Assembly (NCBI GenBank): GCA_947178655.1
Contig: CAMWZB010000012.1
Location: forward strand, 1 to 12,076
Source: an uncultured Porphyromonadaceae bacterium
GTDB taxonomy: Bacteria; Bacteroidota; Bacteroidia; Bacteroidales; Muribaculaceae
Length of the DNA stretch: 12,076 bases
Reading direction: 5' to 3'
A program made the position numbers and the translations under genes. This document shows positions 1 to 6,520 of the stretch, piece by piece. How positions within the stretch are numbered: the first letter of the stretch is position 1; each line of letters begins with the position of its first letter. Below the pieces are notes generated by a model, which was not told where the DNA came from, made no database searches, and worked only from the letters and a program-made list of their open reading frames with translations.

Positions 1-1004
1 ATACCGACAGTCAACTCGCCCGGTGACATGAACGCCGACTGGATATCACGCGAATTGCTCGGATAGGAGTTGAAGAGCTGTGTCTTGAACTGTCCGGTAA
101 ATGAGTAGTACCATCTCTTGACTGCCCGCAGACCGAAGGTGGTGTTAATCTGGAAGAGGTCGTCGGAGATGTTGTAGTCACGCACCTTGTCCTCGGGAGA
201 GTTGTTCATGCCGAGCTTATACTGGAACGACGTCTCGAAAAGCAGATTCGGATGGTAGGCGTCATTTAGCTTGACGTTGTAGTTGAGCTGCGAAAGCATA
301 TTGACATTGCTGTTGCCGCCCTGATACCAGTTGGGAGACACATATGCCTGGGAGAACTGCAGAGACGCAGCGAAGTCGCGTATCCAGTGGCGTTTCCGTA
401 CCGGTTTGGCATCAATGGTGGGAGCCACCGGAGCATCCTTCACGATTTCAGTTATCTCTATGGTATGGTCCTCGGGATTGACCACCGCGTGGAATACTTT
501 CGGAGCCTCGGGAAGCATATTGATATTGTACTTCACAGCCTGCGGATGCTCGAAGAAGAGCGACCGCCGGATACGACGCATGGTGCGGGCCTGGGCATTG
601 GCTTCCTCAATCCACCGCAGCGACTCCTCGCCGCTGTATTCGGGAATGAAAGGCGACACCGTGTCGGCATATTCGAACTCGTTGTACACCGCCGGGCCGA
701 AGAATGTATGAGGAAGAGGCTTGACCACCATCACTTGGCGATACTCTGTAGAGTCCATCATGGCAAAAGCCTCCTCAAAGTAGGCTATCACCCGGGGCGA
801 CAGTTCGGTAGAGTCAGGTCCATATGTCGGGACGGTGAGAGTGGTGGAGCGGAGCTCGGCCCATCTGGGGTCGGTGGCACGAGGCTTCACAGCCTGCACG
901 GCGGCCGTGTCGGGCACAGTGGCCGAATTCGTATACATCGCCTGCGCCGATGCTGCGGGCACACCAAGCAATGCCAGTAGTATTGGAGTAAGTATCTTTT
1001 GCAT
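1..1004 (-). CDS. DUF3078-family outer-membrane-type protein, 3' end cut by window edge
   Basis: The minus-strand frame is open from ATG at 1004 to the left edge, giving 334 visible residues without a stop, so the C-terminus is missing. Residues 1-20 form a signal peptide (MQKI, a hydrophobic stretch, then an ASA-Q cleavage-like site). Residues 21-205 are a soluble, Pro/Thr/Glu-containing region. From about residue 208 the sequence alternates polar and aromatic residues in short strands (SLQFSQAYVSPNWYQGG, then LNYNVKLN and LLFETSFQYKL), as expected of an outer-membrane beta-barrel. The W226-x-x-G229-G230-N element and the strands that follow resemble the DUF3078 family of Bacteroidetes, whose function is unknown. 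It starts 26 nt after ubiE on the same strand and is probably co-transcribed. The export and barrel prediction is solid; the family name is from memory of the motif and less certain. Confidence 0.75.
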   Translation of the reverse strand, partial: MQKILTPILLALLGVPAASAQAMYTNSATVPDTAAVQAVKPRATDPRWAELRSTTLTVPTYGPDSTELSPRVIAYFEEAFAMMDSTEYRQVMVVKPLPHTFFGPAVYNEFEYADTVSPFIPEYSGEESLRWIEEANAQARTMRRIRRSLFFEHPQAVKYNINMLPEAPKVFHAVVNPEDHTIEITEIVKDAPVAPTIDAKPVRKRHWIRDFAASLQFSQAYVSPNWYQGGNSNVNMLSQLNYNVKLNDAYHPNLLFETSFQYKLGMNNSPEDKVRDYNISDDLFQINTTFGLRAVKRWYYSFTGQFKTQLFNSYPSNSRDIQSAFMSPGELTVG

Positions 1005-1030
1005 AATGGATTCCGAATAAATGTATTTTG

Positions 1031-1768
1031 TCATTTATGTGCTGTGTACAGCGTGCACACTCCCATGGTGAAACTGCGGTATCGGGCAGATACGAATCCT
1101 GCCTCCTCCATGATAGCCGTCATGGCCCGGCGCTGCGGCGCTGCCGCCACACTCTCCGGGAGATAGGAGTAGGCCCGATCGTCGTGCGACAAAAGCCGCC
1201 CGAGGGCAGGGATGAGGGTGCGGGTGTACAGTCTGTATCCCGCCAGCGGGATGGCCGCCACAGGAGTGGATAGCTCGAGCACGCAGAGTTTGCCTCCCGG
1301 ACGGAGCATGCGGTACATCTCTCGGTAGCCTGCTGCGATATCGGCGAAATTGCGCACGCCATAGGCCACTGTGATGAGGTCGGCACAGCAGTCGGGGAGG
1401 CCGGAGGCGAGACAGTCGGCCTGCCTGAACGTCACCTTGGACGCATATGGAAGTCCGGCGGCCTTCTCGCGGGCCTTGTCGAGCATTCCTTCAGAGAGGT
1501 CGATGCCTGTGATTCGGGCCTGCGGGAGTTTCCTGGCAAGGGCGAAAGCCACATCGCCCGTGCCGGTGGCAATGTCGATGACGGCACCGGGCGACGCCTC
1601 GACAGCTTCCGACACCAGTCGCCGGAGCCACAGGCGGTCAAGACCGCCTGTCATGGCCCGGTTCATGAAGTCGTAGGCCGGAGCTATCGAGTCGAACATC
1701 GAGCGTACCTGCTCGTCCTTAGCCCGGTTGTCGTCGCGGTAGGGGTTGACCTTCTCTACCTGAGGCAT
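1031..1768 (-). CDS. menG: Demethylmenaquinone methyltransferase (UbiE/MenG)
   Basis: This 245-residue class I SAM-dependent methyltransferase carries out the last C-methylation of menaquinone synthesis, on demethylmenaquinone. Bacteroidales use menaquinone and normally lack ubiquinone, so menG fits better than ubiE as the name. Visible family motifs are FDSIAPAYDFMNRAMT (25-40), the SAM-binding DIATGTGDVA (65-74), the acidic ribose-binding GID at 88-90, YGVRNF (136-141) and YSYLPESV (200-207). The length is normal for the family. Its ATG shares one base with the purC stop (TGATG at 1770-1766), which implies translational coupling and fixes the start. The DUF3078 gene follows after 26 nt. Confidence 0.95.
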   Translation of the reverse strand: MPQVEKVNPYRDDNRAKDEQVRSMFDSIAPAYDFMNRAMTGGLDRLWLRRLVSEAVEASPGAVIDIATGTGDVAFALARKLPQARITGIDLSEGMLDKAREKAAGLPYASKVTFRQADCLASGLPDCCADLITVAYGVRNFADIAAGYREMYRMLRPGGKLCVLELSTPVAAIPLAGYRLYTRTLIPALGRLLSHDDRAYSYLPESVAAAPQRRAMTAIMEEAGFVSARYRSFTMGVCTLYTAHK

Positions 1769-2718
1769 CAGTTGTGCAGATTGGCCATGAAGTCCAGCAC
1801 TCCGGTCTCGATGCGCTGTGCTGCATCAGCTTCGGGAGCGGGGACGAATTTACAGCCTGTGATGTGTTCGTACAGTTCGATGTAGCGGTCGGAGATAGCC
1901 TTGCATACCTCGGGAGTCATCTCGGGGACTACTTCGCCGGGACGTCCCATGAAGCCGTTCTCCATCAGCCACTGACGCACGAATTCTTTCGAGAGCTGAC
2001 GCTGGGGCTTGCCGGCCTTGAAGAGCTCGTCGTATGTGTCGGCATAGAAGTAGCGCGACGAGTCGGGGGTGTGAACCTCGTCTATGAGAAGGACCTTTCC
2101 GTCCTGCTTGCCGAATTCATACTTGGTGTCCACCAGCACAAGGCCCTTCTCGGCCGCCATGCGTGTGCCGATTTCGAAAAGTGTGCGTGTGTAACGCTCC
2201 ATCACCTCATAGTCCTCTGCCGACACGAGGCCCTGTGCGATGATTTCCTCGCGCGAGATGTTCTGGTCGTGTCCGGCATCGGCCTTGGTGGTGGGAGTGA
2301 TGATCGGCTCGGGGAGACGCTCATTCTCGCGCAGACCTTCGGGGAGCTTCACGCCGCAGATTTCGCGTGCGCCTGCTGCATATTCACGCCATGCGCTGCC
2401 GGCAAGGTAGCCGCGGATGATCATCTCCACACGGAAACCTTCGCAGCGGACACCGGCCGTGGCCATGGGGTCTACTTCGGCGAGTTTCCAGTTGGGGACA
2501 GCGTCGCGCGTTGCGTCAAGGAAGTAGTTGGCAATCTGGTTCAGTACCTGACCCTTGAACGGAATGCCCTTCGGGAGGACTACGTCGAAGGCCGAAATGC
2601 GGTCGGTAGCGACCATGACGAGGATGTTGCCGTCGATGGTGTATACGTCGCGGACCTTACCGTGATAGACCGGCTCGGTCATGTTGGGGAACTTGAAATC
2701 AGTGCTTGTGAGTGTCAT
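1768..2718 (-). CDS. purC: Phosphoribosylaminoimidazole-succinocarboxamide synthase (SAICAR synthetase)
   Basis: PurC joins CAIR and aspartate with ATP to make SAICAR in de novo purine synthesis in the cytoplasm. The 316-residue protein is the longer bacterial form. Family motifs are all present: HGKVRDVY (19-26), the ATP-site region ATDRISAFD (37-45), [11 protein letters not shown] (100-110), [15 protein letters not shown] (141-154 region), DTKYEFG (197-203) and [13 protein letters not shown] (212-224). ATG at 2718 gives the usual short N-terminus before GKVRDVY. It lies 45 nt downstream of phoH and overlaps menG by one base. I see no good TAnnTTTG box in the phoH-purC gap, so co-transcription from the phoH promoter is the simplest reading. 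Confidence 0.97.
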   Translation of the reverse strand: MTLTSTDFKFPNMTEPVYHGKVRDVYTIDGNILVMVATDRISAFDVVLPKGIPFKGQVLNQIANYFLDATRDAVPNWKLAEVDPMATAGVRCEGFRVEMIIRGYLAGSAWREYAAGAREICGVKLPEGLRENERLPEPIITPTTKADAGHDQNISREEIIAQGLVSAEDYEVMERYTRTLFEIGTRMAAEKGLVLVDTKYEFGKQDGKVLLIDEVHTPDSSRYFYADTYDELFKAGKPQRQLSKEFVRQWLMENGFMGRPGEVVPEMTPEVCKAISDRYIELYEHITGCKFVPAPEADAAQRIETGVLDFMANLHN

Positions 2719-2763
2719 TGCCTTTGATTTGTGATATATGCTTGGTTGTGATGTTGATTTCTG

Positions 2764-3768
2764 TCAGTCTGCCTGATTATCGGCGGAGTCGTCAAGGCGC
2801 GCCGCGGCTTCGGCGACTGCCGAGGCCTTCTCTTCCTTGTCGTACTTCTCATATGCCTCGACTATGCGCTGCACCAGCGAGTGACGCACGATGTCCTTCT
2901 TCCCGAACTCCACACGGCCTACTCCCGGGACGCCGTCAAGGATGCGCAGCGCCTGCACCAGACCCGACTGAGTCTTGTGCGGGAGGTCTATCTGAGTGAC
3001 GTCGCCTGTGACAATCATCTTCGCGTTCATGCCCAGACGGGTAAGGAACATTTTTATCTGATGAGTGGTGGTGTTCTGGGCCTCGTCAAGAACTATGACG
3101 GCATCGTTGAGCGTGCGTCCGCGCATGAATGCCAAAGGAGCTATCTGAATGACCTTGGTCTCCATGTATTCCTTGAGTTTGACCGCCGGAATCATATCCT
3201 CCAGAGCGTCGTAAAGAGGCTGAAGATATGGGTCTATCTTGTCCTTCATGTCGCCGGGAAGGAAGCCGAGCTTCTCGCCGGCCTCGACAGCCGGACGGGA
3301 GAGGATGATCTTGCGCACCTCGCGGTTTTTCAGAGCGCGGACGGCAAGGGCTATGGCTATGTAGGTCTTGCCGGTGCCGGCCGGACCAAGAGCGAAAGTC
3401 AGGTCGTTCGCGCCGAAGGTCTCTACCAAAGCCTGCTGATTGGGCGTGCGGCCCTGGATGGGCTTGCCGTTGATGCCGAATATGATGACTCCGTCGCGCT
3501 TCTGCACCTTCGGGCCGTCGCCCTTGACTATATCCAGAATGACGTCTTCGCTAAGGCTGTTGTAGCGCTCGGCATAATTGCTGAGCTCCTTGATTTTGGA
3601 CTCGAATTCGGCAGTCTCATTCTCTTCGCCGATGACACGTATCACTGAGCCACGGGCCGAAATCCGCAACTTAGGATATAAATTCTTAATCAGCTGCATA
3701 TTGGCGTTGTTCACGCCATAGAAACAGAGGGGGTCGACACTGTCGATGATAACGATGCGTTCAATCAT
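2764..3768 (-). CDS. phoH: PhoH-like ATPase (YbeZ type)
   Basis: This is a 334-residue PhoH family P-loop NTPase, of the type linked in many bacteria to the RNase YbeY and to RNA metabolism; the exact activity is not established. An N-terminal KH-like region (about 1-85) precedes the ATPase domain, with Walker A GPAGTGKT at 128-135 and Walker B VIVLDEAQN at 224-232. Other conserved blocks are LSRPAVEAGEKLGFLPGD (156-173) and TGDVTQIDLP after Walker B. The C-terminus is a short charged Ala/Glu/Asp tail. I chose ATG at 3768 (MIERIVI) over the in-frame ATG at 3807: the family begins with this segment, and the upstream ATG codon sits inside the promoter -7 box at 3805-3812. First gene of the phoH-purC-menG-DUF3078 block. 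Confidence 0.95.
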   Translation of the reverse strand: MIERIVIIDSVDPLCFYGVNNANMQLIKNLYPKLRISARGSVIRVIGEENETAEFESKIKELSNYAERYNSLSEDVILDIVKGDGPKVQKRDGVIIFGINGKPIQGRTPNQQALVETFGANDLTFALGPAGTGKTYIAIALAVRALKNREVRKIILSRPAVEAGEKLGFLPGDMKDKIDPYLQPLYDALEDMIPAVKLKEYMETKVIQIAPLAFMRGRTLNDAVIVLDEAQNTTTHQIKMFLTRLGMNAKMIVTGDVTQIDLPHKTQSGLVQALRILDGVPGVGRVEFGKKDIVRHSLVQRIVEAYEKYDKEEKASAVAEAAARLDDSADNQAD

Positions 3769-3804
3769 ACCTTTGAGAGCGAATAGTGTGCGAAAGCCAC
3801 TGTG

Positions 3805-3812
3805 CAAAGTTA
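3805..3812 (-). promoter_or_regulatory. phoH promoter, Bacteroidetes -7 box
   Basis: On the minus strand this reads TAACTTTG, an exact match to the Bacteroidetes -7 consensus TAnnTTTG, followed by CA and preceded by a T-rich run (ATTTTTCG). It leaves 36 nt before the phoH ATG at 3768, so the transcript would start near 3797-3800 with a leader of about 30 nt. No clear TTTG -33 element is visible at 19-21 nt upstream; the nearest is CTTG, which is too close. It probably drives the whole block down to the left edge. Confidence 0.7.
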
Positions 3813-3834
3813 CGAAAAATATCCCGGCAAGCCG

Positions 3835-3863
3835 ACTTCCGCGTTAAGTAATTTTTACTTCCG
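3835..3863 (-). repeat. Direct repeat and inverted repeat upstream of phoH promoter
   Basis: The 7-mer ACTTCCG occurs at 3835-3841 and again at 3857-3863, 22 bp apart (about two helical turns), so both copies face the same side of the DNA. Between and partly within them is a perfect 6-bp inverted repeat, AAGTAA (3846-3851), TTT, TTACTT (3855-3860). Relative to phoH the block covers roughly -37 to -65, where an activator or repressor could bind. Whether it is an operator is not shown by the sequence. Confidence 0.35.
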
Positions 3864-4004
3864 GTACAAGTTTTATGCCAGATGCAAAGCAAACCTGTCA
3901 GAAAGGAATGTTATATAATGTTAACGCACGCTAATCATCAAGAGTTCACTCCCGCGCCCCGAAAAAGCTCCCGACGGAATTTTTGAAAAATTTCAGCAAA
4001 AAAA

Positions 4005-4036
4005 TTCGTTCGTTTGTGTTAAATACGTTATATTTG
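4005..4036 (+). promoter_or_regulatory. Malate dehydrogenase promoter
   Basis: TATATTTG at 4029-4036 matches the Bacteroidetes -7 consensus TAnnTTTG exactly. TTCG at 4005-4008, 20 nt upstream, is a one-mismatch version of the -33 TTTG; a perfect TTTG at 4013-4016 is only 12 nt away and so badly spaced. Transcription would start near 4043, giving a leader of about 90 nt before the ATG at 4135. I see no strong hairpin in that leader. An A/T palindrome (3978-3992) sits just upstream and may act as an UP-like or regulator site. Confidence 0.65.
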
Positions 4037-4134
4037 CCAAAAATATCCGGAGGCATCATGACCTTATCCGCCACCGGACGTTATACCGATACTTGAACTA
4101 ACAATTACAATAACCTAACGATAAAATAAACGTT

Positions 4135-5136
4135 ATGAATTTTCTTTGCAACGACAAGCTCGTCATCGTAGGCGCAGCCGGCATGATCGGTTCGAACATG
4201 GCCCAGACTGCCATGATGATGCACCTTACCCCCAACATCTGTCTCTACGACCCCTTCGCACCCGCTCTCGAAGGTGTGGCAGAAGAACTCTACCACTGCG
4301 CTTTCGAAGGAGTGAACCTCACCTACACTTCCGACATCAAGGAAGCTCTCACCGGTGCCGGCTATATCGTATCGTCGGGTGGCGCCGCCCGTAAAGCAGG
4401 CATGACCCGCGAGGACCTCCTCAAAGGCAATGCTCAGATTGCAGAACAGTTCGGCAAGGACATCCACACATACTGCCCTGACGTCAAGCACGTGGTTGTG
4501 ATCTTCAACCCCGCCGACATCACCGGTCTCATCACCCTGCTCTACTCCGGCCTCAAGCCCTCACAGGTTTCGACTCTGGCAGCACTTGACAGCACTCGTC
4601 TCCAGCACGAACTCGCTGTATACTTCAAGATTCCCGCCGACCTGATCACCAACTGCCGCACATTCGGCGGACACGGCGAACAAATGGCTGTATTCGCTTC
4701 CACAACTTCTGTGAACGGCAAGAGCCTCCTCGACATCATCGGCACCGACGAGCTCCCCATGACTGAATGGGAAGCCATGAAGCAGCGCGTCATCCAGGGC
4801 GGCAAGCACATCATCGACCTCCGCGGACGCTCATCCTTCCAGAGCCCCGCTTACGTATCGATTGAGATGATTGCGGCAGCAATGGGCGGCAAGCCCTTCA
4901 CCTGGCCTGCCGGCACATATGTCGACAACGACCGCTTCAGCCACGTGATGATGGCTATGGAGACCACCATCGACAAGAACGGCGTGACATACGCTCCCAT
5001 CAAGGGCACTCCCGAAGAGCAGCACGAACTCGAGGAAAGCTACAAGCACCTCTGCCACCTCCGCGACGAGGTAATCGAAATGGGCGTTCTGCCTCCCATC
5101 GACCAGTGGCACAACCTGAACCCCAACATTCGCTAA
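4135..5136 (+). CDS. mdh: Malate dehydrogenase
   Basis: This 333-residue protein belongs to the NAD-dependent lactate/malate dehydrogenase superfamily and interconverts malate and oxaloacetate. In anaerobic Bacteroidales it works in the reductive branch from oxaloacetate towards fumarate and succinate. Visible elements: the Rossmann nucleotide loop GAAGMIGSN (13-21), D39 ending the second strand (LYD, suits NAD over NADP), the substrate loop with R86 and R92 (GAARKAGMTRED), N125 in NPAD, D152 and R155 in LDSTRLQHELA, and the catalytic H180 in GGHGEQM. The arginine and histidine set is complete. Codon use is strongly skewed to a few C-ending codons (CTC, ATC, AAC, CGC), more so than in its neighbours, which suggests high expression. 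It is monocistronic: own promoter upstream and a strong terminator 24 nt after the stop. Confidence 0.95.
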   Translation: MNFLCNDKLVIVGAAGMIGSNMAQTAMMMHLTPNICLYDPFAPALEGVAEELYHCAFEGVNLTYTSDIKEALTGAGYIVSSGGAARKAGMTREDLLKGNAQIAEQFGKDIHTYCPDVKHVVVIFNPADITGLITLLYSGLKPSQVSTLAALDSTRLQHELAVYFKIPADLITNCRTFGGHGEQMAVFASTTSVNGKSLLDIIGTDELPMTEWEAMKQRVIQGGKHIIDLRGRSSFQSPAYVSIEMIAAAMGGKPFTWPAGTYVDNDRFSHVMMAMETTIDKNGVTYAPIKGTPEEQHELEESYKHLCHLRDEVIEMGVLPPIDQWHNLNPNIR

Positions 5137-5159
5137 TATATCTTTAACCTTACATCAGC

Positions 5160-5193
5160 CGGGGAGCCCTCTAAGAGGACTCCCCGCTTTTTT
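5160..5193 (+). terminator. Rho-independent terminator of mdh
   Basis: A stem CGGGGAG (5160-5166) pairs with CTCCCCG (5180-5186), with an inner CCTC/GAGG stem closing a short loop, and is followed by GC and six T residues at 5188-5193. It lies 24 nt after the mdh stop codon and is the clearest terminator in the window. Confidence 0.93.
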
Positions 5194-5230
5194 CTGTTTA
5201 AAGAAAAACATCGATTCCTGCCATCATTTT

Positions 5231-5269
5231 CAGACAGGATAAAACCCGGCACATGTGCGCTCCTGTCTG
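5231..5269. repeat. 9-bp inverted repeat with nested palindrome at the 3' end of the TolC gene
   Basis: CAGACAGGA (5231-5239) and TCCTGTCTG (5261-5269) are perfect 9-bp complements around a 21-nt loop that itself contains the 10-bp palindrome GCACATGTGC (5249-5258). The hairpin begins immediately after the TolC-family stop codon (5270-5272). There is no T-run after the stem on either strand, so it does not look like a classic intrinsic terminator; it may be a 3'-end stabiliser or a factor-dependent termination signal. Confidence 0.55.
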
Positions 5270-6451
5270 TCAAAAAGCAGGCAGAAGGGCGTAGCGATCC
5301 AGGCTGGCGCATGCCTGAGCCAACTCACCGCACAGAGCATAGTACTCCGACTTGGCGTCGAGATACGAACCGTACTCCGAGAGATACTCGAAGAGAGTGA
5401 TACGCCCTGCATCGAGAGCCTTAAGCAACTGTGCAGGATAGATATCATCAACGAAAAGACGTCGGGCTGCATCCACTCGCGAATCAAGACGCGCGCAGAG
5501 ACGATAGTCGTTCAGGAGACGGGCATTCACACGCAGAGCATAGTCTCCCGTGTCCTGTATCTGAGCCATAGCCTCGGCCCGTGCCGCCTTTACAGAAGCC
5601 CGCGGGCCCCATGACGGCAGACTGATGCCTACAGAGAACCCGTTGAAATGGAATCCCTCCTCATAGTCATGCACATAAGCGAGCCTGAATGACGGAAGTC
5701 CCGAGCGACGAGCCGTGCTGACATCAGCCATAGCGGCCGACTCGAGCATGCGGTTGGCGGCCACCCCGGGGTCGTTGTTCTCTAACTCCTTACGGTATTC
5801 GTCAAGCGACTTCAGATGGGCGGTAAGCGGCAGTTCCGGGACCTCCGGGCAGCCGGCACCTCCGTTGAGCACTCGTAGATTGTTAAGCAACTGCTCATCC
5901 TCCACTTCAGCCTTGGCAAGCCGATTCTCGATTTCGAATCGGCGCAGACGTATCTTAGAGACTTCAAGCATGGTAGTCTCTCCCTGAGCGAAAGCGGTCT
6001 CATAAGCCTCTGCAAGACGTGTCATGGTCTCAGATGCCGTGCGCAGGAGTTCGAGCTGCTTTTGCGACTCAGCTATGGCGATAAGCAGCTGCTTGGCCTC
6101 AAGGGCTTTCTCGACAAATTCGGAACGATACAGTTGGGCGAAAGCATCGGCCCGGTAGCCATTAGCCTTGCGACGCGAGGCATATACTCCCGGCCAATCG
6201 AATGATTGCCCCACCGACACGCCCCAGCGGTTTTCTGCGCCGGAGGGGGCGAACTTATAGTCAACCTCAACCTCCGGACCGGCGAGCACGTTGGCTGCAC
6301 GTCCCTCTTCAAGGCGCGCTTCGTAGCGGGCGCGGGAAGCCGCTACCTGAGTATTGGCCTCGGCGATGCTGCGGGCGGCTTCATCGAAGTCATCTGCTAT
6401 GGCGGATATGGCCGCAAACAGGGCGGCAGCGGCGATAATGATGCGTTTCAT
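5270..6451 (-). CDS. TolC-family outer membrane efflux protein
   Basis: A 393-residue protein with a clear signal peptide (MKRIIIAAAALFAAISAIA, cleavage near ADD). The mature part is long alpha-helical, heptad-like sequence in two similar halves (about 20-200 and 205-390), as in the outer membrane efflux protein (OEP) fold: an N-terminal helical stretch EAARSIAEANTQVAASRARY, then WGVSVGQSFDWPGVYASRRK, which is a typical OEP strand-turn-helix, and its counterpart in the second half, FSVGISLPSWGPRASVKAAR. TolC-type trimers form the outer membrane and periplasmic channel of RND and ABC efflux pumps. No membrane-fusion or pump gene adjoins it: mdh converges from one side and fcl precedes it with a separate promoter between. 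Substrate and partner are therefore unknown. At 393 residues it is a little shorter than E. coli TolC but within the range of CusC-like Bacteroidetes proteins. Confidence 0.85.
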   Translation of the reverse strand: MKRIIIAAAALFAAISAIADDFDEAARSIAEANTQVAASRARYEARLEEGRAANVLAGPEVEVDYKFAPSGAENRWGVSVGQSFDWPGVYASRRKANGYRADAFAQLYRSEFVEKALEAKQLLIAIAESQKQLELLRTASETMTRLAEAYETAFAQGETTMLEVSKIRLRRFEIENRLAKAEVEDEQLLNNLRVLNGGAGCPEVPELPLTAHLKSLDEYRKELENNDPGVAANRMLESAAMADVSTARRSGLPSFRLAYVHDYEEGFHFNGFSVGISLPSWGPRASVKAARAEAMAQIQDTGDYALRVNARLLNDYRLCARLDSRVDAARRLFVDDIYPAQLLKALDAGRITLFEYLSEYGSYLDAKSEYYALCGELAQACASLDRYALLPAF

Positions 6452-6474
6452 ATGGAGTAGTGTGTGGTGAATTG

Positions 6475-6490
6475 CAAAAGTAGATAAAAA
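6475..6490 (-). promoter_or_regulatory. TolC-family gene promoter, -7 box with T-rich upstream run
   Basis: On the minus strand TACTTTTG (6482-6475) matches TAnnTTTG and is preceded by TTTTTATC. The box ends 23 nt before the ATG at 6451, implying a leader of about 15-18 nt. The 16 bases 6475-6490 are identical to 10099-10114 in front of mgtE. No TTTG -33 element is visible at the usual spacing. Confidence 0.65.
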
Positions 6491-6506
6491 AATCCGGGAG
6501 CACGGA
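6486..6506 (-). terminator. Possible weak terminator after fcl
   Basis: On the minus strand a short hairpin TCCG (6506-6503), loop of six, CGGA (6496-6493) is followed directly by seven T residues (6492-6486). The stem is only 4 bp, so termination would be weak, but it is correctly placed 15 nt after the fcl stop. Its T-run overlaps the T-rich part of the promoter for the next gene. Confidence 0.35.
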
Positions 6507-6520
6507 CGTTATGTCAATTT

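Larger units (their letters stand above)
3769..4134. other. Divergent intergenic region between phoH and malate dehydrogenase
   Basis: This 366-nt stretch has no credible coding region on either strand. It is much more AT-rich than the surrounding genes. It holds the phoH promoter at its left end (3805-3812), the repeats at 3835-3863, an AT-rich palindrome at 3978-3992 (AATTTTT-G-AAAAATT), and the malate dehydrogenase promoter at about 4005-4036. From 3870 to 3975 I see no recognisable element. A small RNA cannot be ruled out, but there is no terminator-like hairpin with a T-run to support one. Confidence 0.7.

Noticed and set aside
387..980. Plus-strand open frame (197 codons) at the left end
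   Set aside because: The minus strand here encodes a protein with a signal peptide and barrel-like strands, open to the window edge. The plus-strand frame lacks both motif and promoter.
1774..2727. Long plus-strand open frame (317 codons) opposite purC
   Set aside because: It mirrors almost the whole of purC, whose protein is complete and well conserved. In this GC-rich, codon-biased DNA the reverse complement has few stops. The product has no recognisable motif.
2881..3648. Plus-strand open frame (255 codons) opposite phoH
   Set aside because: Antisense shadow of a conserved ATPase gene, with no promoter, no motif and no independent signal.
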